Source of the DNA: CAVWNR01 sp963756525
Lineage (GTDB): Bacteria > Actinomycetota > Actinomycetes > Mycobacteriales > Jatrophihabitantaceae
Direction: 5' to 3'
Length of the DNA: 64,000 nucleotides
NCBI GenBank assembly: GCA_963756525.1
Contig: CAVWNR010000003.1
Span: 558,001 to 622,000, forward strand
The notes beneath the pieces were generated by a model that searched no databases, was not told where the DNA came from, and worked only from the letters and a program-made list of their open reading frames with translations. A program made the translations under genes and the position numbers. This document shows positions 32,320-41,429 of this stretch, piece by piece. The number at the start of each line of letters is the position of its first letter. Position 1 is the first letter of the stretch.

Positions 32320-34494
32320 ATGACACGGATCACCGACCTCGTCCTGCGGCACAAGCTCGTCGTCGTCGCCTTCTGGCTACTCGCGGCCCTGGCGGGCGTG
32401 GCGACGTTGAGCTCGACGACCAAGCACATGTCCGCCAACTTCGCGTTGCCCGGCCAGCCGGGCTACGTCACCGACGCGAAGATCACCGCGCTCTACCACA
32501 ACGGCGGCGACGAACAGCCGACCGTGCTCACGTTGACCGCGCCGTCCGGCCAGCGCGTCGACGCGCAGACCGCGCACCGGGTGTTCGCCACGGCCGCCGG
32601 CGCCGTCCCGGACGTCCGGCTCGCCGACGCCGTCACCACCGGCGACCCGCACTTCGCGACAGCCGACGGGCGCACCGGGTTCGCGCTGCTCTTCACACCG
32701 CCGAGCACGGGCTTCGGCGCGGACGTGATGACTCCGGCGATCAGCCACGCCGCGGCGGCGAGCGCCCCGGCCGGCTGGCACACCGCGGCCACCGGGCTGA
32801 CCCAGCTCGAAGCCGGCAGCAGCTCGGCCAAGGGCACCAGCGTCATGGCCGAGGCGATGTTCGGCGCGCTCGGCTCGCTCGCCGTGCTGGCGTTCGTCTT
32901 CGGCAGCCTGCTCGCCTTCCTGCCGCTGCTGATGGCGATGGTGGCCATCCCGTCGACGTTCCTGCTGATCAACGGCCTGGAGCACGTGACCAGCGTGAGC
33001 ATGCTGGTGGAGTTCCTGGTGGCGCTGATCGGCCTGGGCGTCGCGATCGACTACTCGTTGCTGGTCGTCACCCGCTGGCGCGAGGCCCGCGACAATCCCC
33101 TGCTCGCTCCACAAGATGTCGCTCGGTGCTCCCCGAACGCTGTGGCCGTCCGCGAGTCCATGCGGCATGCCGGGCGCGCCGTGCTGTTCTCCGGGCTCAC
33201 CGTCGCGACCAGCCTGCTCGCCCTGCTCGTCGTGCCGGTGCCGTTCCTGCGTGACATGGCGATCGCCGGCTTCTTCATCCCGCTGGTATCCATCGCCGCC
33301 GCGACGACGCTGCTGCCGGTGCTGCTGGCCACCATCGGGCCACGCATCGACCGGCCCCGGCTGCGGCACGAAATGCACGCCAGCCGCCCGTGGAGTGCCT
33401 GGGCGCGCCTGGTGTTGCGCCACCGCAAGCTCGCCGCGATCGCCGGTGCCGGCGCACTGCTCGCGCTGATCGTGCCGCTGACGAGCATGCGGCTGGGTGA
33501 GCCGACGACCAACGCTCTCGCGCAGCGCGGACCCGCGCACGAGGCCCTGGCGCAGCTGACCGGCGGTGGGGTGCCTTCCGGCGCGATCGCGCCGATGGAG
33601 CTGCTCACCCGGCCGAACACCGCGAACGCCGTGGCCGCTCAGCTCGCGCACGTGCCCGGCGTCTACACCGCCGCGGTGACCGGGCACTCGGGCGCTACCG
33701 CGATCGTCGACGTGCTGCCGGTCGCCGAGCCGAGCACGCCCGCCGGCGACGCGACGGTCGCCCGGGTGGAGCATGCGGCGCACCAGCTGCCGGGCGTGCT
33801 CGGCGTGGGCGGCGCGGGCCCGACTCAGCACGACTTCATCGACGCGGTCTACGGCAGCTTCCCGTTGATGCTTGCGGTCATTGCGTTGCTGACGTTCCTG
33901 CTGCTGACCCGGGCGTTCCGCTCGATCGTGCTGGCGGCCAAGGCGGTGCTGTTCAACCTGCTGTCGGTCGGCGCCGCCTACGGCGTGATGGTGCTGGTCT
34001 GGCAGTACGGCTACGGCAGCCACGCGCTGTGGGGCATCCCGGCCGCCGGATCGGTGACGGTGTGGGTGCCGATCATGGTGTTCGCGTTCCTGTTCGGGCT
34101 CTCCATGGACTACGAGGTGTTCATCCTGGCCCGGATGCGCGAGGAGTACGACCGCACCGGCTGCACCGACCGCGCCGTCGTCACCGGGATCGGGCGCACC
34201 GGCCGGCTGGTCACCAGCGCCGCGCTGATCCTCTTCCTCGGCTTCGTGTCGATGTCCACGGCGCCGAACACCGACGTGAAGGTGCTCGCCACGGGGCTCG
34301 GCGCCGGCATTCTGCTCGACGCCATCGTCGTCCGGTCGCTGCTCGTCCCGGCCCTGGTCGGCGTGCTGGGCCGGTGGAACTGGTGGCTGCCCTGCTGGTG
34401 CGCCCGCCTGCTGCGCGTCGAGCCGTCGCCGCTGCCGCCGCGCACCGCTCCGGCTGCTGCACCTTCCGCACGGGTGCTCACTCCGACCGGCTGA
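32320..34494 (+). CDS. MMPL/RND-family transporter
   Basis: 724 residues, twelve membrane segments in two repeats of one helix, an extracytoplasmic loop and five helices. Typical landmarks: HKLVVVAFWLLAALAGVA at the N-terminus, GLGVAIDYSLLVVTRWREAR and FLFGLSMDYEVFILARMREE (the two GxxxDY proton-relay motifs), RHAGRAVLFSGLTVATSLLA. MMPL proteins export lipids or drugs using the proton gradient. Between the first DY motif and ESMRHAG there are about a dozen more residues (PLLAPQDVARCSPNAVA) than usual, a possible small in-frame insertion. Divergent from the two-component pair, which may regulate it. Ends in repeat hairpin copy 4. Confidence 0.92.
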   Translation: MTRITDLVLRHKLVVVAFWLLAALAGVATLSSTTKHMSANFALPGQPGYVTDAKITALYHNGGDEQPTVLTLTAPSGQRVDAQTAHRVFATAAGAVPDVRLADAVTTGDPHFATADGRTGFALLFTPPSTGFGADVMTPAISHAAAASAPAGWHTAATGLTQLEAGSSSAKGTSVMAEAMFGALGSLAVLAFVFGSLLAFLPLLMAMVAIPSTFLLINGLEHVTSVSMLVEFLVALIGLGVAIDYSLLVVTRWREARDNPLLAPQDVARCSPNAVAVRESMRHAGRAVLFSGLTVATSLLALLVVPVPFLRDMAIAGFFIPLVSIAAATTLLPVLLATIGPRIDRPRLRHEMHASRPWSAWARLVLRHRKLAAIAGAGALLALIVPLTSMRLGEPTTNALAQRGPAHEALAQLTGGGVPSGAIAPMELLTRPNTANAVAAQLAHVPGVYTAAVTGHSGATAIVDVLPVAEPSTPAGDATVARVEHAAHQLPGVLGVGGAGPTQHDFIDAVYGSFPLMLAVIALLTFLLLTRAFRSIVLAAKAVLFNLLSVGAAYGVMVLVWQYGYGSHALWGIPAAGSVTVWVPIMVFAFLFGLSMDYEVFILARMREEYDRTGCTDRAVVTGIGRTGRLVTSAALILFLGFVSMSTAPNTDVKVLATGLGAGILLDAIVVRSLLVPALVGVLGRWNWWLPCWCARLLRVEPSPLPPRTAPAAAPSARVLTPTG

Positions 34495-34515
34495 CAGCGC
34501 CCGCCCGTCCCATTC

Positions 34516-34570
34516 AAAGTTGATGTTGGACTTGTGGTCGAATACCAGCCACAAGTCCAACATCAACTTT
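34516..34570. repeat. Repeated stem-loop copy 4, perfect 22-bp stem
   Basis: The arm 34516-34537 (AAAGTTGATGTTGGACTTGT..) is exactly complementary to 34549-34570, loop of 11 bases, followed by TTGT on the plus strand. It lies 22 bases after the MMPL stop and before the PEBP gene, and ends in a T-run in the plus direction, as expected of a terminator. Confidence 0.8.
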
Positions 34571-34606
34571 TGTACGGGGCGGTTTGGGACGTTCTATGGT
34601 GGCGGC

Positions 34607-35149
34607 ATGAATCTCGACCGACCGCGTGCACCCGACCCGTACTCGCTGCTCCCAGCCGTCGCGTCATTCACCGTGACCAGCACCGACGTCGCCGAAGGCG
34701 AGCAGCTCGGGCCCGCGCACCTCTACGAGGGGGCCGAGCCGGACGCCGGCAACACGTCGCCGCAACTGGCCTGGTCGGGCTTCCCCGAGCAGACCAAGAG
34801 CTTCACGGTCACCTGCTTCGATCCCGATGCGCCGACACCTTCCGGCTTCTGGCATTGGGTGCTGGTCGATCTGCCCGCCTCGACGACGTCGTTGCCGACC
34901 GGCGCCGGCAAGGCCGGCCAGGACTTGCCGGGCAACGCGTTCCACGTCCGCAACGACTGGGGCAGCCGTGACTACGGCGGCGCGTACCCGCCCCCAGGCG
35001 ATCCCGCGCACCGGTACTACTTCGCCGTGCACGCGGTCGACGTCGAGAGCCTCGGCGTGGACGCCGACGCCAGCCCGGCGGTGGTGTCGTTCAACCTGGC
35101 CATGCACACGCTGGCCCGCGCCTTGATCGTGCCGGTGTTCGGTCACTGA
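34607..35149 (+). CDS. YbhB/YbcL (PEBP-like) protein
   Basis: 180 residues, ATG at 34607. Phosphatidylethanolamine-binding-like fold: NTSPQLAWSGFPEQTKSFTV, CFDPDAPTPSGFWHWVLVDL (DPDAP signature), then NDWGSRDYGGAYPPPGDPAH (GxxxYxGPxPPxG variant) and RYYFAVHAVDVESLGVD. Cytoplasmic; bacterial members are of unknown function, some inhibiting kinases or proteases in vitro. Complete and unremarkable. Confidence 0.92.
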   Translation: MNLDRPRAPDPYSLLPAVASFTVTSTDVAEGEQLGPAHLYEGAEPDAGNTSPQLAWSGFPEQTKSFTVTCFDPDAPTPSGFWHWVLVDLPASTTSLPTGAGKAGQDLPGNAFHVRNDWGSRDYGGAYPPPGDPAHRYYFAVHAVDVESLGVDADASPAVVSFNLAMHTLARALIVPVFGH

Positions 35150-35209
35150 TCAGCGCCCAGCCGAACGACACTAGGGTGGAACCGGCGGGCACGGGGAGGG
35201 CCGAACAGG

Positions 35210-36535
35210 ATGAGCGACGACGCCGCTGATCGCATCACCTTCGGCGATGTACTGCGCGTCGCGGAGTTCCGCTCCCTGTGGATGGCCGACGCGCAATCCA
35301 TGGCCGGCGACCAGCTCGCCCGGGTAGCGCTCTCCATCCTCGTCTTCGAGCGCACCAACTCCGCGGCGCTCACTGCGCTGACCTACGCGCTGACCTTCCT
35401 GCCCGCGATCGTGGGCGGCGCGCTGCTGTCCGGGCTGGCCGACCGGCTGCCGCGACGCTCGGTCATGATCGGTTGCGACGTCATCCGCGCCGTGCTGCTC
35501 GCGGCGATGGCCATGCCGCACCTGTCGCTCTGGGCGATCTGCGTGCTGCTGGTGGCCTCGGTGCTGGCCGGCCGCCCGTTCTCCTCGGCGGAGCAGGCGC
35601 TGCTGCCGGACATCCTCGAGGGCGACGCCTACGTCGTGGGCTCCGCCCTGCGGATGATGACGAACCAGACCGCGCAGCTGGCCGGCTTCGCCGTCGGAGG
35701 CGTCGTGATCAGCGTGATCGGTCCGCGGGCGGGCCTGGCTGTCGACGCGGCGACGTTCGCGCTCTCGGCCCTGATCATCACGTTGACGGTGCGGCACCGT
35801 CCGGCACCGGCTCACAACCCCGAGGAGGACGGCACCCGCCCGTCCACCTGGCGGCAACTGAGCGCTGCAACCCGGTTGATCGCGACCGACTCGAGGCTGC
35901 GGACGTTGCTCGCACTGGGCTGGCTGGCGGCGTTCCTCGTCGTCCCGGAGGGACTCGCCGCGCCGTATGCCCATCAACTGAGCGCGGGCGCCACCGCGAT
36001 CGGCCTGCTCATGGCGGCAGGCCCGGCCGGCGGAGCGCTCGGCGCCTACCTGTTCGTCCGGATCCCGGAACGCCGCCGGGTCGTGCTGATCGGCCCGCTC
36101 GCGGCTGCGTCCGGGCTGGCGCTCACCGGCACCATCCTCGAGCCCGGCCTGCCCGCCTCGATCGCCCTCTGGGGCGTGAGCGGGCTGTTCGCCGCCTACC
36201 AGGTGCAGGCGGCGGCGTCGTTCGTGCGCGCGGTACCGAACCGGCACCGCGGGCAGACCGTCGGGCTCGCCAGCTCCGGGCTGTTGGCGGTACAAGGCCT
36301 GGGCGTGCTGCTCTTCGGCGTTGCGGCCGACCAGCTCGGGGCAGCCGATGCGATCGCGCTGGCCGGGGCGATCGCGCTCGCGCTGGCGATTCCGCTCGGC
36401 TTCGCATGGCAGCGCGCGCGTCAGCCGGCAGCCGCAGAGGGCGCTATTAGCGCGCGGCAGCCCCAGCCGGATATTGCCGCGCCATCCGCGGCAAGACTCC
36501 GGAACAACAGCGACCGCATCCCAGAGCGTCCGTAG
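35210..36535 (+). CDS. MFS transporter
   Basis: 441 residues, twelve predicted helices. Opening FRSLWMADAQSMAGDQLARV, the MFS motif A-like GLADRLPRRSVMIGCDVIRA after helix 2, and a second-half copy at FVRIPERRRVVLIGPLAAAS. Layout matches the Bcr/enterobactin-exporter-like or macrolide-efflux (MFS_3/MFS_1) group; substrate not predictable. The C-terminal 45 residues are hydrophilic and look like a non-conserved tail. Upstream gap of 60 bases from the PEBP gene, so cotranscription is possible. Confidence 0.88.
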   Translation: MSDDAADRITFGDVLRVAEFRSLWMADAQSMAGDQLARVALSILVFERTNSAALTALTYALTFLPAIVGGALLSGLADRLPRRSVMIGCDVIRAVLLAAMAMPHLSLWAICVLLVASVLAGRPFSSAEQALLPDILEGDAYVVGSALRMMTNQTAQLAGFAVGGVVISVIGPRAGLAVDAATFALSALIITLTVRHRPAPAHNPEEDGTRPSTWRQLSAATRLIATDSRLRTLLALGWLAAFLVVPEGLAAPYAHQLSAGATAIGLLMAAGPAGGALGAYLFVRIPERRRVVLIGPLAAASGLALTGTILEPGLPASIALWGVSGLFAAYQVQAAASFVRAVPNRHRGQTVGLASSGLLAVQGLGVLLFGVAADQLGAADAIALAGAIALALAIPLGFAWQRARQPAAAEGAISARQPQPDIAAPSAARLRNNSDRIPERP

Positions 36536-36820
36536 CCCTGGTGACCCTGCCCTTCGTTCACGACTCCTAGGTTCACCACTCCCAGGCGCTCATGAATCCC
36601 CCCTTCGCGCGTATTCGGCCAACCGCGATGGCCAGGGCCCGCTCGGAGAATACGCTTCGACGGCCCGCTGGGAGCAGTCTTGTGCCGCACCAGTCATCGA
36701 TCCCCGACGCGCTCGTGGTGACCGCCGATGCAGGAGCTGCGCGTCCGCCGCCGGGGCTCTGCGTGACCAATTCACGGCGCCCAGCTACTCTTCATCCCAG
36801 CCGACGTCGAAGGGCCAGAA

Positions 36821-38107
36821 TTGTCTAGCAGCGGCCAGCAGCGCGCTCCCAGATCAGGGGTGCACGCCAGAACTGGCCTGCGATCGCTCCCTGCCCGGGT
36901 CGTCGCGGCGCTGCTCGCCGTCGAGGTCGCCGCCGCGAGCTGGCTGGTCGCCGCGGTGCTGCGGGCCGAGCCGTCGACCCAGGCGATCGTCCGCACGGGG
37001 CTGCTGGCCGTGCTGCTGGTCGCGTCCGAGGAACTGCTCCGCCGCACCGGCCGGCTTCGGTTGATCATCCGCACGGGTCCGCAGCCGGACATGACGTCGG
37101 TGTGGCTATCCGCCGCCGTCCTCACCCTCCCCGTGGCCTACGCCGGATGCTTCGCGGTCTTCGTCGGTGTGTACGTATGGCTTCGCCGGGTGCGCGCGTC
37201 CGGTCAATACCCATACCGGCGGGTGTACTCGGCGTCCACGGTGGTGCTCGCGTGCTTGGCCGCGAGCACGGTCATACCCGCGACGTACCGCGCGCCAGAC
37301 GCTGGCTCGGCCGGCCTGCGCACCGCGCTCGCCGTGGTCATCGCCCTCGTCGTCTACACCGTCGTCAACCGGCTGCTGATCTCGTTGGCGGTGTTCCTCG
37401 CCGGCAACGCGAGCCGGCAGGCCCTGCTCGGTAGCGCCGACGACAACGCGCTCGAGCTGGCCACGCTGTGTCTCGGCACGCTCGCCGCTCTTGCCATCCT
37501 GCACCAGCCCTGGCTGACGGTGCTGCTGCTGCTGCCGATGGCATTGCTGCAGCGCGGCGCTCTGGTCAAGCAGCTCGAGCGCGAGGCCTCCACGGACGCC
37601 AAGACGGGACTGCTCAACGCCGTCGCCTGGCAGCACGTAGCGCAGCGCGAGCTCTCCCGAGCCGAGCGCGTCGGCGGCCGCGCGGCGGTTCTGCTGATCG
37701 ACCTGGACCACTTCAAGCTGGTCAACGACACGCACGGGCACCTGCTGGGCGACGCGGCGCTTCGGGCGATCGGCCAGTGCCTGACCCACGAGCTGCGCGA
37801 CTTCGACACCGTCGGCCGTTTCGGCGGCGAGGAGTTCGTCGCGCTGCTTCCGAACGTCGAGCTCGCCGAAGCCGCAGTCGCCGCGGAGCGGATCCGGGCC
37901 CGGATCTCCGCGCTGCGCCTCGCCGACGTCACCGCCGGGCTGGGCGCCACGCCGGCCGACGGGACGCTGTCGGCTTCCCTCGGGCTCGCCTGCTACCCCC
38001 GCCACGGCACCGACGTCGAGCGCCTGCTGCACGCCGCCGACGCCGCGCTGTACGAAGCCAAGCGAGGCGGGCGCAACCGGGTCGAGATCGCCGTCCAGGC
38101 ACGCTAG
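36821..38107 (+). CDS. Membrane-bound GGDEF diguanylate cyclase
   Basis: 428 residues from a TTG at 36821. Six to seven membrane helices (about 25-245) form the input part, then the GGDEF domain: DAKTGLLNAVAWQHVAQREL, LLIDLDHFKLVNDTHGHLLG (metal-binding Asp and substrate Asn), and the active-site loop GRFGGEEFVALLP (GGEEF, a functional variant). Ends ALYEAKRGGRNRVEIAV. It would make cyclic di-GMP. No RxxD inhibitory site is obvious five residues before GGEEF. No EAL or HD-GYP partner lies in the window. Confidence 0.92.
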   Translation: MSSSGQQRAPRSGVHARTGLRSLPARVVAALLAVEVAAASWLVAAVLRAEPSTQAIVRTGLLAVLLVASEELLRRTGRLRLIIRTGPQPDMTSVWLSAAVLTLPVAYAGCFAVFVGVYVWLRRVRASGQYPYRRVYSASTVVLACLAASTVIPATYRAPDAGSAGLRTALAVVIALVVYTVVNRLLISLAVFLAGNASRQALLGSADDNALELATLCLGTLAALAILHQPWLTVLLLLPMALLQRGALVKQLEREASTDAKTGLLNAVAWQHVAQRELSRAERVGGRAAVLLIDLDHFKLVNDTHGHLLGDAALRAIGQCLTHELRDFDTVGRFGGEEFVALLPNVELAEAAVAAERIRARISALRLADVTAGLGATPADGTLSASLGLACYPRHGTDVERLLHAADAALYEAKRGGRNRVEIAVQAR

Positions 38108-38117
38108 CTGATCGGCA

Positions 38118-38393
38118 TCAGCCGATCCGGAAGCCGGACGCCCCGGTCGCGGCGCCCCACTCCGCGCGCACGTCCGTGACCCGCCCGGGCGCCCCCGGCG
38201 AGCGCAGCAGCTCGAGGAACGCGGAGCAGTCCGGCTCGGTGCCCTCGACCACCACGAGAACGCGCCCGTCGTCGAGGTTCGCCGCCGAACCGGCGAGCCC
38301 CGCCTCGCGCGCCCGGGCTCGCACCCACCAGCGAAAGCCCACACCCTGGACGTGGCCGTCCACCCGCGCCGTCAGCCGCACCTGCTCCGCCAT
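38118..38393 (-). CDS. acyP: Acylphosphatase
   Basis: 91 residues, the usual size. VDGHVQGVGFRWWVRARARE carries the phosphate-binding loop and catalytic Arg; the Asn of AANLDDGRVLVVVEGTE is the second catalytic residue. Hydrolyses acyl phosphates. Ends with GFRIG. Nine bases beyond is the stop of the convergent GGDEF gene. Confidence 0.93.
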   Translation of the reverse strand: MAEQVRLTARVDGHVQGVGFRWWVRARAREAGLAGSAANLDDGRVLVVVEGTEPDCSAFLELLRSPGAPGRVTDVRAEWGAATGASGFRIG

Positions 38394-38402
38394 CAGCGCG
38401 GC

Positions 38403-40502
38403 TCAGCCGACCCCGTTCAGGCGGTCGATGACCCGGAAGAGGTCACCTTCGTTGTAGAAGTTCACCGCGACGAAGTTCGGGACGCGCCGGCGTTCCTGCT
38501 CGCACCGGGACACGTAGGGCCACATGACGTCGTACGCGTTGATCTTCTGCGCGTTCGAGAGCAGCGACCGGAACCCGGTGAGCCAGTAGTTCACCAGGAA
38601 CAGCGGGCTGGCCGCCGCCCCACGGTTGAGCCGGCAGGTCAGCGACGCGACGGTCGGGTTGCTGAACGGGGTGTCCTGCACCCAGTGGAAACCCTGCAGC
38701 AGCCACGGGTCGGCGCTGCCGCCGCCGTGCCGCTCCATCAACACCACCAGCCGATGCCCGGAATCGATCATCTGCCCGAGCGTCGGCCACTGGCCCCCCG
38801 GCGTCGGCGTGTAGACGTAGGGCAGCAGGCCGGTCCGCGAGAAGATCGCCGCCGTGTCGGCCGGGCTCACCGAATCTTCGATGAAGAATGTGACGACCTG
38901 CCGCGGATGCGCCTGCAGCCAAGCCCGCACCTCCATCATCAGCGGCTCCCATTGCGTAGCGCCGAGCTCGCAAAGGCCGTGGCACAGGTAGGGCGTCACC
39001 GGACCGGTCGGGCGGGACGTGATCGCGTTGCGTAGCCGCAGCGCGCTGGCCACGACATCGGGCCCGTACGACGCCTCGGCATCGGCCAGCGCGGCGGCGT
39101 AGCTCTGCGGCGCCGTGGCGACCAGGCCGGTTTGCTGGGTGGTCTGGCCGTAGTAGCTGTCGATGAGCAGCACCCGGATGCCGGCATCGAGCTGCCCGAT
39201 GACGCCGGTGGGCTGCTCGGGGATGAACCAGCCGGACTCGTCCGCCGCCGACATCGCGTTGTGCGTGGCCGGGAACGCCACGTCGTTGTACCGCCGCGAG
39301 CAGAGCTCGACGTGCCCGTTGCAGGCCGCCGACGCCGGCCCGACGCTCGACTCGGCCGCGACCGCGACCCGCTGGCTGACCGGCACCGCCCCGACCGCCA
39401 CGGTCGCCACCACCAGGGCGACGGCCGCGCCGAGCGCCACCGCGGGAACCCACCGCCGGCGGCGTCCCGGCCGGGCGGCCCTGGGCAGCCGGCGGGCCCC
39501 GGCGGCGGAGGCGATCTCGCCGAGCCCGGCGACGACCAGCGCGATCCCGACCAGCGCGGCCAGCACGCCGAATGTCAGGGCGGGCCGCAGGATGGCACCC
39601 GTCCCGACCACCAGGAGGACGGCACCGTGCACGATGCGCCCGGGTCGTCGTGCCGGCCGATGCACCACGACCGACCACGCCCGGGACGCCCAGGCGCCCA
39701 GGTCACCCTCCGGCAGCCAGGCGGTGACCGCCGCGACGATCACCACGCCGGCGAGCAGGGTGAGGCCGGCCGCCCACCACAGCAGGCCGCCGAACTCCCG
39801 CCACGACGCCGCCACCAGCGCGCCGTGCAGTGTCTGCTCGTCGGCGGTCGACGCGTAGAGCGATCCGGTGAACGCCAGCAGCCCGATGGCCGCACCGCTC
39901 GCGGCAATGCCCCATCCGGTCCGCACGCCGGCACGGTGCCGGTCCGGCGCTGCCCAGACGCCCGCGACGAGGAACACGGCCGCGAGCAGCGGCAGGAGCC
40001 AGGACAGCACGCCGACCAGCCGGCTCAGATGCACCACATCCGCGGCCAGCCCGCGGCCGCTGACCCGGGCCAGGGTCACCTGCAGGTCCCCGGGCAGGTA
40101 CGCGGCGGCACCCGGCGCGATCGCCGGCAGGATGCCGACGATCGCGACCCCCACATCCAGCAGCCGCAGCGTGATGTCACCGGAATCCTGCCCGGTGATC
40201 GTCCGGTGCAGCGCAGCGGCCGCCGCCCGGACGACTGGGCTGAACGTCGGGCTGGCGGCAAGCGACGTGCTTGCCGCCTCGACCAGCGGGCGCACCGCCA
40301 GCAGCTGCGGGTCGGCCGCCACGGCCCGGTTGCTGATCGCCTGGCCGATCTGGCGCGACACCGCAGGGTCGCGGCGGATCGAGTCCACGTGCTGGGCGAA
40401 GCGGTCGCCGTCGAGGACGTTGCGGTTCACCAGCCCGGCGAGAATGCCGAGCAACAGCAATACCGATCCGATCGCCGTGCACGCGGTCGACCAGATCTTC
40501 AC
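38403..40502 (-). CDS. Membrane protein with PI-PLC-like phosphodiesterase domain
   Basis: 699 residues. The N-terminal half (residues about 8-380) has seven or so membrane helices with a soluble loop (GDRFAQHVDSIRRDPAVSRQ). The C-terminal half is a TIM-barrel phosphodiesterase resembling the X domain of phosphatidylinositol phospholipase C: YNDVAFPATHNAMSAADESG (first catalytic His), VLLIDSYYGQ, TPYLCHGLCELGATQW (second His), VVTFFIEDSVSPADTAAIF and LVVLMERHGGGS. The catalytic half is probably outside the membrane. Bacterial members of this membrane-bound type are uncharacterised. It lies ten bases upstream-side of acyP, same strand, possibly cotranscribed. Confidence 0.85.
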   Translation of the reverse strand: MKIWSTACTAIGSVLLLLGILAGLVNRNVLDGDRFAQHVDSIRRDPAVSRQIGQAISNRAVAADPQLLAVRPLVEAASTSLAASPTFSPVVRAAAAALHRTITGQDSGDITLRLLDVGVAIVGILPAIAPGAAAYLPGDLQVTLARVSGRGLAADVVHLSRLVGVLSWLLPLLAAVFLVAGVWAAPDRHRAGVRTGWGIAASGAAIGLLAFTGSLYASTADEQTLHGALVAASWREFGGLLWWAAGLTLLAGVVIVAAVTAWLPEGDLGAWASRAWSVVVHRPARRPGRIVHGAVLLVVGTGAILRPALTFGVLAALVGIALVVAGLGEIASAAGARRLPRAARPGRRRRWVPAVALGAAVALVVATVAVGAVPVSQRVAVAAESSVGPASAACNGHVELCSRRYNDVAFPATHNAMSAADESGWFIPEQPTGVIGQLDAGIRVLLIDSYYGQTTQQTGLVATAPQSYAAALADAEASYGPDVVASALRLRNAITSRPTGPVTPYLCHGLCELGATQWEPLMMEVRAWLQAHPRQVVTFFIEDSVSPADTAAIFSRTGLLPYVYTPTPGGQWPTLGQMIDSGHRLVVLMERHGGGSADPWLLQGFHWVQDTPFSNPTVASLTCRLNRGAAASPLFLVNYWLTGFRSLLSNAQKINAYDVMWPYVSRCEQERRRVPNFVAVNFYNEGDLFRVIDRLNGVG

Positions 40503-40563
40503 GCGGTCACGCTACCGTCGTACTCCCCGATACCGGCCGCATCGCAGCAGCCTGACGGCGCGG

Positions 40564-40935
40564 TCAGCGGGCGAGCAGCCGCGCCTTGGCGGCGTTGAAC
40601 TCCTCTTCGGTGAGCACGCCGGCGTCGTGCAGCGAGCCGAGGGACTGCAGGTGACCGATGAGCACGTCCGTGGGCGAGCCGGCGGGTGCGGCCGCGGGCG
40701 GCGGCTCAGCCGGCGATGCGGCGGGCGGGGGTGGCGGCGGCGGCGGCGGTGGGGGCGGCGCGGGCTGGGGGGCGGCCTGGCCAGCGCGGAACGCCGCCGC
40801 CTCCTGCTGTTCGATGGCCCGCTCCTGAGCGCGCCGATTAACCGCGCCGGCCGTCGCGGTCGCCGTGCCCGCGATGACTGTGGTGCGCGCCATCGTCCCG
40901 AGTAGACCCGGACGTCCACCTCTACGCAACATCAC
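40564..40935 (-). CDS. SHOCT-domain protein with polyproline tract
   Basis: 123 residues. N-terminal MARTTVIAGTATATAGAVNR is a weak membrane or lipid-facing segment, followed by QERAIEQQEAAAFRAGQ, a run of eleven prolines (about residues 60-72) and an Ala/Pro linker. The C-terminal SHOCT motif is LGSLHDAGVLTEEEFNAAKA, a short helix-turn-helix used for protein oligomerisation. Known family, unknown role. Next to DUF6325-type and holin-like genes, a common grouping in actinobacteria. Confidence 0.85.
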   Translation of the reverse strand: MMLRRGGRPGLLGTMARTTVIAGTATATAGAVNRRAQERAIEQQEAAAFRAGQAAPQPAPPPPPPPPPPPPAASPAEPPPAAAPAGSPTDVLIGHLQSLGSLHDAGVLTEEEFNAAKARLLAR

Positions 40936-40955
40936 ACACTCCTAGCTCGTTTCGC

Positions 40956-41369
40956 TCAGCCGGCCGCGGCCAGCGCGGCCTCGAGAACGTCGCGGGGCAG
41001 CTGGACGTGCAGCTCGACCTCTCCGCCGGCATTGCGCACCGCCGCGGCGACCCGACGCGCCCAGCTCTCCTCGTAGACGATCACCGCGGCGGACGTGCCC
41101 GGCGGCAGCGACTCCCCGACAACCTCGAGATCCTCCTCGCTGACCAGGGCGCGCGGGTCGAGCGGCAGCGCCGCGAGCCCGACCGCGTCGAGATCGTCGT
41201 CGACGTCGACCACGCGCACCTGGCCGTCCACGCCGCGGCTGATGAACGTCAAATCGAGCAGCGTCACGTCGCCACGCGCGACCACCTCGGCCAGCGCGGC
41301 GACGACCTCCGGGTCGGCCCGCTCACCGGGGAACGAGAGCACCACCAACTCGACGGGCCCCACATCCAT
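40956..41369 (-). CDS. DUF6325-type conserved protein
   Basis: 137 residues starting MDVGPVELVVLSFPGERADP. The pattern of VVARGDVTLLDLTFISRGVD and ESLPPGTSAAVIVYEESWAR matches a family of actinobacterial proteins (DUF6325 / DUF1269-like, ferredoxin-like fold) that often accompany SHOCT proteins in envelope-stress gene groups. No catalytic motif. Same strand as its neighbours with 20 and 60 base gaps, so probably an operon 41810 to 40564. Confidence 0.75.
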   Translation of the reverse strand: MDVGPVELVVLSFPGERADPEVVAALAEVVARGDVTLLDLTFISRGVDGQVRVVDVDDDLDAVGLAALPLDPRALVSEEDLEVVGESLPPGTSAAVIVYEESWARRVAAAVRNAGGEVELHVQLPRDVLEAALAAAG

Positions 41370-41429
41370 CAGGCTCTCCTTCTCACTCGATGCTGTCGAG
41401 GAACATTGCTGCCACGCAACGTCGCTTGC

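Noticed and set aside
5889..34570. The four repeated hairpins as a CRISPR array
   Set aside because: Copies are thousands of bases apart, individually palindromic and located at gene ends, with no spacer organisation.
40676..40780. GGC/GGT-rich run as a DNA repeat element
   Set aside because: It simply encodes the polyproline tract of the SHOCT protein on the minus strand.
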